This document shows positions 15,737 through 24,469 of a stretch of 64,000 nt of DNA, piece after piece. The translations under genes and the position numbers were made by a program. The stretch comes from Pseudomonadales bacterium (GTDB lineage Bacteria; Pseudomonadota; Gammaproteobacteria; Pseudomonadales; Pseudohongiellaceae): the NCBI GenBank assembly GCA_024234395.1, contig JACKOH010000002.1, positions 1,054,001 through 1,118,000 on the forward strand, read 5' to 3'. The notes beneath the pieces were generated by a model. The model was not told the origin of the DNA. It ran no database searches and was given only the letters and a program-made list of their open reading frames with translations. Numbering within the stretch: position 1 is the first letter of the stretch; each line of letters starts with the position of its first letter.

Positions 15737-17971
15737 CTAAAAAGTACCGCGGATTTTGATAGCCAGCACCGGCCCGGTGGTGAAACAGGAATCCTCGATT
15801 TCACTCAATCCACCGTCGCCCACCGCCCGGTTCTCATAGCGCTTGCGCAGACGGCAGCGATAGCGGCTGTCCCGGGCTTCGAAGCGATAGATGAGGCCAC
15901 CCCAGCCAAGCATTTCGAACCAGCCGGAGTAACTGGCGTCGCCGGAGTATTCCTCGGTCTTGTCGATGTCGTAAAAGACGGTACCGCCATCGATCCCGTT
16001 ACGAATATTGAAACCCCAGTTCATGTTGCGCTCGGGAATGTCGTGCCGGAGACCGAAACTGGTGTTACCCCGGCCGCCGCGTGACAAGCGGCGATCTTCA
16101 CCGGTAAAGGGATCGATGATGCTGGAATCCTCCAGGTCGACCCCCGCTGTGACCAGCATGTTCGGCTGTCCCAGAAAACCCAGACGCAGGCTGCTGTCGA
16201 TTTTCATCCCCCAGCGTTCGGCGTTGCCGATATTGCCATTGGCGGACAGCACCCGGGTGCTGGTGGAGACATCGATCCTGCCGATCACGTCTTCGATCTC
16301 GTGATAAAACACATTGGTGTTGATCACCCCGGCATCCTGGGGCAACCGGTACTCCAGGTTGGCGTCATAGCGCCAGGACTTCTCCTGCACCAGGTTGGGG
16401 TTACCCTGCAACTCGTTCTGATCGTCGTCGGTACCGCCTCCCACCTGGGCGCTCGCGGTGAAATCGGAAAACGACAACTGGGCAACGTCCCGCTCGATGG
16501 TGCCACGAAACTGCAGTGCTGGAGTGATATTGAAACGATAGTCGACTTTGGGGCGGAAGAAGCCGAAGTCGCGGGACTGATACACGTCGCCGGTCTGGGT
16601 GATATTACTGTCTTCGTAGAGGAGGGTGGTTTCCACAGACATGCGACTGTTGAGTTGCCAGTTGTGGATGGCAAAATATTCATAGCGCATTTCCTCGACG
16701 GTGCCATTGTCGTCCCGTGAGCCGGTGAGGCCGCCGAAATAATCCGAAGTCTCGCCGCCGGTCAGCAGTCCCAGTTGCAGGGACGTATCGAGGATGGTCT
16801 GGGCCCGCTCGACACCGACTTCCAGAGCCTGGCCCTCAAACAGGTCGAAGGTGTAGGAACTGCGAAGTATGCGTTCCCGGTTGCGTTCGAACGAGGACAG
16901 ATACAGATTCTTGATGCGCTGACTACCATCGATGTCGAAGCGTTCCCGCAGGTAGAGATTTTCACTTTCGTTGACAATGAACAGAGTTTTGAAACGGCTG
17001 CCGTTGTCAAACTGGTGTTCGTAGTCACCGCCTACTTCCCAGGAGTTGCTGTCCTGGGGCAGATCCTCTTCATCGTAGTAAAGAGAGGGAGGATTCACTC
17101 TTTAATTCAGTGTCGTACGTTCCAGAATTGTATCCTGGTCGTCGCTGACCCACTGCAGGTTAAGGTGCGCCAGATCGCTGGTCGTGAATTCATAACCGAA
17201 GTTGGCGGTCAGCGTAATCGGCCAGGCATCCCGGGTCTGGTCCCGGCGAATGCTTTCGTTGGGAGAGCCATCGGCAAAAACGCTTTGCTCGCGGCTGTCC
17301 CGGAATTCCCAGCGTGGTTCACGTTCGCCGCTGAGAAAATAGTCGAACGCGCCCCGTTGGCCGGTGAGTGAGATTTTGGCGCCGGGCTGATATTTTCCGT
17401 CGTGATAGTGATCGGCATTGAGTTCGTAGGCAACGCTGGAACTGGATTCCGATTCCAGCAGGACGATGTTGATCACCTGATTGCCACCGCGGACATCCAG
17501 GTCGCTGGAAGTGCCGCGAATGATTTCTATGTAGTCCACCTGGGTCGCCGCGATACGGCTCAGCTGGCTGTTACCTTCATTGCCTTTGCCGGCAATGCGC
17601 CGCCCGTTGATCAGAACCTGGTCTCCGCCGGCACCCAGTCCGCGACGATTGGGTCCGCCGGAACTGCCTGGCCCGCCGCCTCCACCCTGGCCGCCGCCAC
17701 GAGCCACGGTGATCCCCGGAATGCGATCCAGCATGTCGTTGACCGAGTAAGGCTGGAATTCGGCAAAATAGGATGCCGGGTAGGTTACCGTGGAGTTCTC
17801 GTCGGTAGCCGGTTCCGCGTCCTGGCCATAGGCCGCGCCGGCCAGCAGCAGCCAGGAACCGGTCAGCAGGCCGAACAGCCTGTTGCCGCGTGCCACGGCG
17901 GCACGGAGCCGGGAAGGAGGGGAACCGGGTGGGGTCGGGTGGATCGCAAAACTGGACGGTTGATGCCGCAT
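15737..17971 (-). pseudogene. TonB-dependent receptor interrupted by one in-frame TAA
   Basis: Two abutting leftward frames form one receptor: 17971-17102 encodes a signal peptide (ending near AAYGQ), the plug (PYSVNDMLDRIPGITVARGGG, GDQVLINGRRIAGKG, YIEIIRGTSSDLDVRGGNQVINI) and the first strands; 17098-15737 encodes the remaining beta-barrel, ending in the outer-membrane signature IKIRGTF. The only break is TAA at 17104-17102 between TLN and RVNPPSLYY, with the frame unchanged. It is either a recent nonsense mutation or a sequence error. Because the codon is TAA, selenocysteine cannot explain it. The glycine-rich plug insertion GGGQGGGGGPG resembles other marine carbohydrate/polyphenol-type receptors. 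Confidence 0.8.
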
Positions 17972-18093
17972 TTCTGGTTATTCTCGTGATGGGCCCGGGA
18001 GGGCAGTTAACTGTCGCCGCAGAACGGTAAACACCGCGCTGGCGGCGGCTATCCGTTCCGCAGCTGTCCTTCAGGGGAACTCTGATCAGGCTG

Positions 18094-18296
18094 CTAGTGT
18101 CCTGTCCGGTTAATTCGTTGTATTTCAGAGCCTCACTACAGCGCTTTATGCAGGCTCCCGGAGGGCGTGCCAGCCAAGACCCCTGGCCGCGTTGCGCCTT
18201 TTGACAAGGGCTACGGCCATTGCCTGCAAGGCGCGCCTTGCCAGGAACCTTGGCTGGCAGGCTGAAATGCGACGAATTAACCGGACAGGACACTAG
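18094..18296. mobile_element. 195-bp MITE with 21-bp perfect terminal inverted repeats and CTAG duplication
   Basis: TGTCCTGTCCGGTTAATTCG(T) at 18098-18118 is the exact inverse of 18272-18292. CTAG flanks both ends (18094-18097 and 18293-18296), a 4-bp target duplication. Imperfect pairing continues inward, including CCAGCCAAG/CTTGGCTGG arms. There is no transposase frame, so the element is non-autonomous. It contains the 16-bp core AAGGGCTACGGCCATT (18206-18221), also found inverted in the element at 45599-45872. The CTAG duplication is compatible with some IS5-type transposases, but the parent is not identified. The rest of the 17972-18449 gap shows nothing. Confidence 0.85.
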
Positions 18297-18449
18297 TATG
18301 CCGTGATTATCGGCAGCTTGGCATTGTTAGCCTTTGACAAGTTGTTACATTTTGTAATGAGGAGTCAGAAGTCGACTGGTTTTTCACTCTGACCGCCAAT
18401 TGGCAGGCGCCGGCCAGGCCGATGCCATTGACGTTGGGCAAGTGCAGGT

Positions 18450-19007
18450 TCAGCGGAATTCAGCGGTCAGCATGAAGGTCAGCAAAAGCAGGGCGAACAG
18501 CACGGCAGCGCTGTAATGCAGTTTTCGGTTTCTGACAAAAGCCATGGTTGTCAGCAGCAGCAGAGCGAGCAGCCGCACCAGGTTTTCCACGGAAAACACC
18601 GCCAGGCCGAGGACAGTGATATCGACCACCGACAGGGAAACCACCATCAGTGCGCCGCTCAGAAAAAACGGCCGGGAGTTGTCGAAATACATGGCTTCGA
18701 GGTTGAGACCGGCCTCGAAAGTCCGGCCTGGCGTCAACAGCAGTGCAGCAATCACCACCATCATGGTTTCAAAGACGATGCCGGCCAGGCCCAGAAAAGT
18801 CCAGTTTTCCACCTCCCTGAAGTTCCAGAACCCCCACCAGAACTGCATCATCAGGATTACCACAAAAACGGTCCAGAAGCCGTGAATCCAGGAAAAGCGC
18901 ACTTCCCTGCGATGCTGTATCAGTCGGGCCCAGCACACCAGCACCTCGGTGATTCCCAGGGCAAGCACGATGGCGAACAGGGCTGAAATGAACTCGAAGT
19001 GGGACAT
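18450..19007 (-). CDS. Multi-span membrane protein, unknown
   Basis: From ATG 19007 the protein has 185 residues starting MSHFEFISALFAIVLALG. An in-frame extension to 19106 is possible but runs through the end of the upstream gene and is not membrane-like. About five transmembrane helices are predicted by eye (residues about 5-22, 40-60, 72-92, 110-135 and 145-182). AGGAAAC lies 14 bases upstream. No family is recognised. The start lies 58 bases after the HpcH/HpaI aldolase stop on the same strand, so the two are likely one transcript. Confidence 0.65.
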   Translation of the reverse strand: MSHFEFISALFAIVLALGITEVLVCWARLIQHRREVRFSWIHGFWTVFVVILMMQFWWGFWNFREVENWTFLGLAGIVFETMMVVIAALLLTPGRTFEAGLNLEAMYFDNSRPFFLSGALMVVSLSVVDITVLGLAVFSVENLVRLLALLLLTTMAFVRNRKLHYSAAVLFALLLLTFMLTAEFR

Positions 19008-19065
19008 GGCTGGTTTGCTGGTTTCCTGATGATCCTGTTCCGTCAGCGGTTGCTCGGTGCCGGGT

Positions 19066-20013
19066 TCAGTTCCGACCCGCCGCTTCCCGCCCCAGTTGCA
19101 GGGCATTGCTGGCCCCGGCCGAGAGGCCCGAATCCAGCCCCACGGTCACGAAACGGAAGCCCTGTTCGATTCGCTGTTGCACCGAGCCTGCCCCGGTAGT
19201 GATGGCACAGGGCACGTCATGCTCGAGACAGGCCCGCAGCACAGTCTGGATGGCTTCCTCCACCGCCGGAGCGGCGGGGCTGGTGTAGCCCATGGAGGTA
19301 CTGAGATCGGAAGGCCCGATAAAAATTCCCCCGACACCCGGTACGCTGATGATTTCCTCTATATTCGCCACGCCCTCGGGGGATTCTATAAACAGTACCG
19401 CCAGCAGCTCGCCACCGGGATCCAGTGGCCACACGTCGGCGCGGGCATGATAGTCGCGGATGCCCCAGTACCACATGGCGTTGGAGGGATTGCGCCCGCG
19501 TAAACCGGGGGGGTCGTAGTCCGGTGCCTCGAGCAATTGTGGGTAGCGGGTGGCACGAACCGCCAGCTCCGCTTCGGCGCGATTGCTGATGGCGGGGAAC
19601 ATGATCCCGAACACGCCTACATCCAGCACCTGCTTGGCCTGGGCCACCAGTTCGTCGGACCCGCTGGCGGCGGGAATGCGTACCAGCGGTACCACGTCGG
19701 GCTGCAGATTGCCCTTGGCCAGGATCGCCCGCTTGTCGGTCATCCCCAGCAGGAACTGGCGCAGCCGCTCCACGTCGAAGGGGGCATGTTCCATGTCGAT
19801 CAGGATGAAATCCAGTCCGGAGGAGGCCAGTGACCGGGCATTGTCCAGCGAGTAGTCAAAGGACAGCAGGCCGAAGGCCGGCTGGTCGTGTTCGAACAGG
19901 TCGATCAGCCGGTTGAGCCTCGTTTGCGGCTGGGCTGCTGCGGCCGGGGACAGCACCGTTGCCAGTGACAGCAGCAGCCAGGTCAGAGCTGCCGATAGGG
20001 AAGTTTTCATCAC
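19066..20013 (-). CDS. HpcH/HpaI-type aldolase with signal peptide
   Basis: The 315-residue protein has an N-terminal export signal (hydrophobic residues 7-25 ending SPAAAAQ) before an HpcH/HpaI TIM barrel. Signatures are GLDFILIDMEHAPFD (substrate Arg/His region), VFGIMFPAISN, LFIESPEGVANIEEI with the metal Glu, and IFIGPSDLSTSMGY with the metal Asp. Family members cleave 2-keto-3-deoxy or citrate-like acids in the cytoplasm with Mg/Mn; export is unusual and implies a periplasmic retro-aldol step. TAAGGAG precedes ATG 20013. Confidence 0.85.
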   Translation of the reverse strand: MMKTSLSAALTWLLLSLATVLSPAAAAQPQTRLNRLIDLFEHDQPAFGLLSFDYSLDNARSLASSGLDFILIDMEHAPFDVERLRQFLLGMTDKRAILAKGNLQPDVVPLVRIPAASGSDELVAQAKQVLDVGVFGIMFPAISNRAEAELAVRATRYPQLLEAPDYDPPGLRGRNPSNAMWYWGIRDYHARADVWPLDPGGELLAVLFIESPEGVANIEEIISVPGVGGIFIGPSDLSTSMGYTSPAAPAVEEAIQTVLRACLEHDVPCAITTGAGSVQQRIEQGFRFVTVGLDSGLSAGASNALQLGREAAGRN

Positions 20014-20542
20014 CCGCTCCTTAATATTGATTTATTCTGATTTATTGTTGTTGGATTGCGGTTCGGTAACCGGTCGCGGTTGTTCCAGGGTGACATCTGC
20101 GCCGGATAACGGTCAGTTCCGGCGCCCGGGACTCAATCCGTTGTCCTCGGGGTCAATGTCATCGTGTCCAGGACTGTCTTCAACGGCTTCGCGATCGGGA
20201 TAAATCCGCCACGGATTGTAGCAACTCCTGCCCCGGCGTGTTACGTAAAACCGGGATTTTCATCCGCAGCAGGATTTCCCTCAGCTCCGATGACTGGCGT
20301 TCCGGAATCCGGGCCGGTCAGCCACGGCAGAGGTTCCTTAATTTTTTGGACTTTGGGCGCGAAAGCTCTTATGCTGGGGCGCTGAATAACAAAAAGTGGC
20401 CGCATTTCCCGATACCGCGGCCGTGAAACCAGGATCCTGCAGAATTATTCCTGCCAGTAAGGCGAACGGTACCGACCGAGTACCGATTTGACCGGGTCCG
20501 GATTTGAAAACACCATCAGAAAACCAATAGGGAGAGTCTGAG
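20014..20542. other. Divergent intergenic region between aldolase and oxidation cluster
   Basis: About 530 bases with no supported gene. It must hold both divergent promoters. AT-rich TTTATT direct repeats occur at 20029-20045 beside the aldolase start. I see no terminator, operator or RNA structure that I can defend. Confidence 0.4.
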
Positions 20543-22000
20543 ATGCGCGTCAAAACCCTACTCGCCATTCCAGCATTGCTGGTCCCGTTTGCGGCGCTGG
20601 GTCAGGCCCACAACGCGGTACTGGCGGAACATCAGCCACATTATTACGATGTTCAGGACTGGGGAATCGACCCGGCCAGTGTCACTTTCGCCGATCACAT
20701 TGCCCCGATTCTGCAGCGCAGCTGTCAGAACTGTCATCGTCCTGGCGGCGGCGGCCCGATGTCGCTGCAGACCTATGACGAGGTACGGCCCTGGGCGCCG
20801 GTAATCATGTACAAGACCGCGATCCGCGACCGCATGGGCGCCATGCCGCCTTTCTACGTGGAAAAGGATATCGGCATCGATGGATTCAAGGACGACTACT
20901 CCCTGTCCGACCTGGAACTGGCAATGATTCAGGCCTGGGCCAACAACGGAGCGCCGCGCGGCAATCCGGCCAATGAGCCGGATCCGCTGGTGTTCGATGA
21001 CAGCACGGACTGGACCCTGGGCAGCCCCGACCTGGTTCTGCGCGGTCCCGACATGACCCGGCCGGCAGTGGGACCGGACTGGTGGGGCGATCTCGGGCTG
21101 GTGCCCACCGGGCTGACCGAAGACCGCTACGTCAAGTCCGTCGAAGTGCGGGAAGTCAACGATATTCCGGTCGCCGATGACACCAAGACGGTCGGCGGAC
21201 GCTACATATTCCACCACATGACCTACACCAGTGGCGTTCTCAACGAAGACGGCACTGCGGTGGACCCGGAAACCCGGGAAAGCTGGCCGATCCATGAGGT
21301 CGGGCGCAACGCAGACATCTTCTCGGAGAAGGCGGGCCGCCTGTTGCAGGCCAATTCGGCCCTGCACCTGGAAGCTGCCCATCTGCACGCCAACGGTCGG
21401 GAAACCACCGGACACCTGGAATTCGGCATCACCTTCTTCCCGCGTGGCTACGAGCCGGAATACACCACCCGCGGACCGCGCACCGGCAACGGCATCGACC
21501 TGGATATCGTGCCCAACCGGGCCGGCCAGGAAGTCCACAACTACGTGGTGCTGTCGGAACACACCAAGATCATGGCTTTCGAGCCGCACCTGCACGCACC
21601 GGGCGTGCGCATGTGCATGGAAGCTATCTGGGGTCATAACATTTTCACCCTGAACTGCGTGGGCTATGACCACAACTGGGTCAAGCAGTATGTCTACGAC
21701 GACGACAAGGCCCCGCTGCTGCCCAAGGGCACTATCCTGCATACCATCGCCTATATGGATACCACCGCCAACAATCCCAATCTGGCCGACCCGCGGAACT
21801 GGTCGGGAGCCGGACGCCGTTCGGTGACCAACATGTTCATCGACCTGGGTTATTCGGTGACCCTGACCGAGGAACAGTTCCAGGCGGAAATGGCGGCACG
21901 CCGGGCACTGATGACCGACCGCAACGACTACGATATCGGTTGTCCGCTGTGCTGGGCGCCGGAAACGGTGTCTTCGACAGTGGCCCAGGGAATCGAATAG
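20543..22000 (+). CDS. Exported cytochrome c / type II copper monooxygenase (PHM/DBH-like) fusion
   Basis: The 485-residue protein has a signal peptide ending near ALGQA (residue 22) and one heme motif, CQNCH at residues 61-65, within a cytochrome-like domain. From about residue 150 it resembles the two-domain ascorbate-dependent copper monooxygenases: HHM at 224-226 and AHLH at 280-282 fit the CuH histidines, HLH at 349-351 fits the CuM H-x-H, and Met405 in IAYMDT is a candidate CuM methionine. Such enzymes hydroxylate C-H bonds in the secretory or periplasmic space. The fused heme may replace ascorbate as electron donor (inference). GGGAGAG precedes ATG 20543. Confidence 0.8.
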   Translation: MRVKTLLAIPALLVPFAALGQAHNAVLAEHQPHYYDVQDWGIDPASVTFADHIAPILQRSCQNCHRPGGGGPMSLQTYDEVRPWAPVIMYKTAIRDRMGAMPPFYVEKDIGIDGFKDDYSLSDLELAMIQAWANNGAPRGNPANEPDPLVFDDSTDWTLGSPDLVLRGPDMTRPAVGPDWWGDLGLVPTGLTEDRYVKSVEVREVNDIPVADDTKTVGGRYIFHHMTYTSGVLNEDGTAVDPETRESWPIHEVGRNADIFSEKAGRLLQANSALHLEAAHLHANGRETTGHLEFGITFFPRGYEPEYTTRGPRTGNGIDLDIVPNRAGQEVHNYVVLSEHTKIMAFEPHLHAPGVRMCMEAIWGHNIFTLNCVGYDHNWVKQYVYDDDKAPLLPKGTILHTIAYMDTTANNPNLADPRNWSGAGRRSVTNMFIDLGYSVTLTEEQFQAEMAARRALMTDRNDYDIGCPLCWAPETVSSTVAQGIE

Positions 22001-22012
22001 GCAGGGAAGCAG

Positions 22013-23005
22013 TTGAAAATGAGAAGCAGCAGTTTATCGATCGCAGTAAGATTGCTGGCGGCGCTGTTCGCAGCGTCGCTGGCACTGGTAACAACCCAGA
22101 TCAGCGCTCAGCCCCGCATGATGGTGCTGAGTGGAGAGGTGACTTCACCGGCCTATGAGGGCTGGTGGCCCAACGAGGAAGAGGGCGGTTATACCCTGTT
22201 CTTCGGCTACCAGAATTCCAACTGGGAGGAACACTTCGACATTCCGGTCGGGCCGGACAATTACTTCACCATCGTGGCTGCCGGCGCCCTGGATGATTTG
22301 GACAAGGACGGCTACGATTTCGCCAATGCCGACCTGGGTCAGCCTACCCATTTCTACCCGCGCCGCAACCCGTTCCTGTTTACGGTCGACGTGCCGGAGG
22401 ACTTTGGCAGCCGTGAGGTGGTCTGGACCCTGCGCACCCACGATCACACCGCCCGTGCCTACGGCACTTTGAAACCCGACTACCGGATCGACCCGCAAGT
22501 GATTTCCACCGAGGTGGGTGGCTGGTTCGGGTCCCTGGATGACCGCCTGCGCAGCAACATTGCGCCGGAATTGCGCATCGAGGGTGAAGCCTATCGCACA
22601 GTCCGCGTGGGGCAGGCACTGGATCTGGCGGCCATCGCCGAGGACCCTGACGATTTTCCGCCGCGGGCCAATCGACCGCTGCCCAGAACTCCGGAGCAGA
22701 TCTACCGGCCACCGGCCTCCATCGTGGCAATGTCCGGGCCGGGACTGCGGTTCTCCTGGACTGTCTACCGAGGCGCGGAACAGTTCGTGAATTTCGATCC
22801 GGTCCAGTTCAAGACCTACACGGACACCCGGGTATGGTCCAATTCACCATGGTCGCCGCCGTTCATCATTCCGGAAGTGCCGGAAGACAACCGCTGGGTC
22901 ACCAGTGCCACGTTCAGCGCGCCGGGTGACTATGTATTACGGGGCATCGCCAGCGATGGTTCCATGTTTACCTACCGCAATATTTACGTGACGGTCACAG
23001 AGTAG
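22013..23005 (+). CDS. Secreted protein of unknown function in the copper-monooxygenase cluster
   Basis: The 330-residue protein has a signal peptide ending near QISAQ (residue 33). The mature part is rich in Trp, Tyr, Pro and Asp (YEGWWPNEEEGGYTLFFGY, VWTLRTHDHTARAYG) and ends with an immunoglobulin-like strand pattern (FSAPGDYVLRGIASDGSM, TYRNIYVTV). No family is recognised. It starts 12 bases after the monooxygenase, by TTG at 22013 or by ATG at 22019. The spacing makes it a probable partner or accessory subunit of that enzyme. Confidence 0.7.
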   Translation: MKMRSSSLSIAVRLLAALFAASLALVTTQISAQPRMMVLSGEVTSPAYEGWWPNEEEGGYTLFFGYQNSNWEEHFDIPVGPDNYFTIVAAGALDDLDKDGYDFANADLGQPTHFYPRRNPFLFTVDVPEDFGSREVVWTLRTHDHTARAYGTLKPDYRIDPQVISTEVGGWFGSLDDRLRSNIAPELRIEGEAYRTVRVGQALDLAAIAEDPDDFPPRANRPLPRTPEQIYRPPASIVAMSGPGLRFSWTVYRGAEQFVNFDPVQFKTYTDTRVWSNSPWSPPFIIPEVPEDNRWVTSATFSAPGDYVLRGIASDGSMFTYRNIYVTVTE

Positions 23006-23037
23006 GCGAACACCAGCTAACAGACCGGATTCACAGC

Positions 23038-23073
23038 AAGGCCAGGGATGTGACAACGACCCTGGCCTTTTGT
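23038..23073 (+). terminator. Intrinsic terminator or attenuator between cluster genes
   Basis: AAGGCCAGGG (23038-23047) pairs perfectly with CCCTGGCCTT (23060-23069) and is followed by TTGTGT. It sits between two same-strand genes, so it may only partly stop transcription into the NHL gene at 23101. Confidence 0.65.
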
Positions 23074-23100
23074 GTCTCAGCATCAATGAGAGGAAATGAT

Positions 23101-24228
23101 ATGAAATACAAGACCACCGCCGCTCTGGCAGGCCTGTTACTGCCGGCCCTGCTGGGCAATCAGGTTCAGGCTCAGGAAGGCAATGCCCGCGAGCCCATCG
23201 GACCGAGCCCCTATGAAGTCGTGTCCCTGTGGCATAAACCGTTCGCTGAAGAGGGTTATGCCTTCGGCGGTGCATCAGGGGTATGGGCGGAATCCGCCGA
23301 CCGCATCATTCTCGCTCAGCGCGGTGAGACGGTACTGCCTTATCCGATCCCCGATGATTTCCTGGGCTTTGCCGGGGACATGGGGCTCAACGTGCTGACC
23401 GACACCAACCGGCGCGTGTGGCGCAACTGCCTGTACACCCTCAATGCCGACGGTGAAGTGATAGACCTGTGGGATCACCTGGACTATCTGTGCGAGGGTT
23501 CCGACGGACCCGGGCCGCACCGGCTGCGCATCAGCCCTTACGATCCGCAGAAGAAACTGTGGCTGGTCAACGAAACATTTAACCAGATTTACGTGATTGC
23601 CAACGATGGCAGCGAAGTCCTGGCAACTTATGGCGAGAAGGGTGTTTCAGGCGACGACGAGACCCATTTCGGGCGTCCCCAGGATGTGGCGTTCCTCCCG
23701 GACGGCCGGATTCTGGTGGCCGACGGGCTGGATAACAACCGCATCATCGTGTTCGACAACGACATGAACTACATTACCGAGTTCGGCAGTTACGGCACCG
23801 GGCCGGGAGGTACCGATACCATCCACGCGGTGGCCATAGGCCCCGGCAATCGCATTTTCGTGCTCGACCGGGCCGGTGGTGGCGTCAATATCTGGCGTTA
23901 CAGCAACGATCCCATGGAATACACCTTCGAAAGGAGGATCGGCGACCTGACCCTGCCCCTGGACATCATCGTCAACCAGAACGATTTCTGGATCACCGAC
24001 CTGGGGCCACTGCGTTTCGTCAACTATGATTTCGAAGGAAATCTGAAATATACCTGGCTGGTGCCCAGGGAACTGCCGGACGGTTATATCGAGGTGCACA
24101 CGTTCAGCATCGATCCGGAGGGCAATCTGTACGGCGGGGACAATCAGTATGGACGCCTGCAGAAGTGGGTACCGAAACCGGGTTCCGGTCCTGAACTGTT
24201 GATCGAGCGGCCCTGGTCAGCCCGCTAG
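23101..24228 (+). CDS. Exported NHL-repeat beta-propeller, PAL-like
   Basis: From ATG 23101 (GAGAGGAAATGAT upstream) the protein has 375 residues with a signal peptide ending at VQAQ near residue 25. NHL-type blades are visible: HFGRPQDVAFLPDGRILVAD then NRIIVFDN, then TIHAVAIGPGNRIFVLD, then VHTFSIDPEGNLYGGD with the closing GRLQKWVP. This fold is shared by the peptidyl-alpha-hydroxyglycine amidating lyase (PAL) half of PAM. Next to a PHM-like monooxygenase, a PAL-like lyase role is attractive but unproven; a binding or scaffold role is the alternative. Confidence 0.75.
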   Translation: MKYKTTAALAGLLLPALLGNQVQAQEGNAREPIGPSPYEVVSLWHKPFAEEGYAFGGASGVWAESADRIILAQRGETVLPYPIPDDFLGFAGDMGLNVLTDTNRRVWRNCLYTLNADGEVIDLWDHLDYLCEGSDGPGPHRLRISPYDPQKKLWLVNETFNQIYVIANDGSEVLATYGEKGVSGDDETHFGRPQDVAFLPDGRILVADGLDNNRIIVFDNDMNYITEFGSYGTGPGGTDTIHAVAIGPGNRIFVLDRAGGGVNIWRYSNDPMEYTFERRIGDLTLPLDIIVNQNDFWITDLGPLRFVNYDFEGNLKYTWLVPRELPDGYIEVHTFSIDPEGNLYGGDNQYGRLQKWVPKPGSGPELLIERPWSAR

Positions 24229-24398
24229 GTCTGCTGTCAATGTACCGGGAAACCGGACGACACGACGGCTGATCGCCCCGGCAACGGGGTAAACTTGACC
24301 ATGATGGCCTGCCTGTCGGCGGGCCCGGAATCTGTCCCACCGGATTTCGGGGAGCTGACAGGTGGAGCTGACAGATAAGATGTCAGAACCGCAAACGT

Positions 24399-24460
24399 TG
24401 TTTGAAACAGGATATTGTTCGAAACAGAAAATTGTTTGCAATCGAGAGTTGTTTAAAACA
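24399..24460 (+). repeat. Four iterons, TGTTTnAAACA-like, 17-bp period
   Basis: TGTTTGAAACA (24399-24409), TGTTCGAAACA (24416-24426), TGTTTGCAATC (24433-24443, degenerate) and TGTTTAAAACA (24450-24460) begin exactly 17 bases apart. Three are near-palindromes. The last ends next to the GGAGAG ribosome site of the PQQ dehydrogenase at 24470, so a bound protein or a folded leader could block transcription or translation. Confidence 0.75.
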
Positions 24461-24469
24461 GGAGAGATT

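Noticed and set aside
17099..17104. Selenocysteine at the receptor stop
   Set aside because: The stop is TAA, not TGA, and no SECIS-like hairpin with the right spacing is seen.
20558..21742. 394-codon leftward frame opposite the copper monooxygenase
   Set aside because: Shadow frame with composition reflecting reverse-complement codons; the forward strand has strong motifs.
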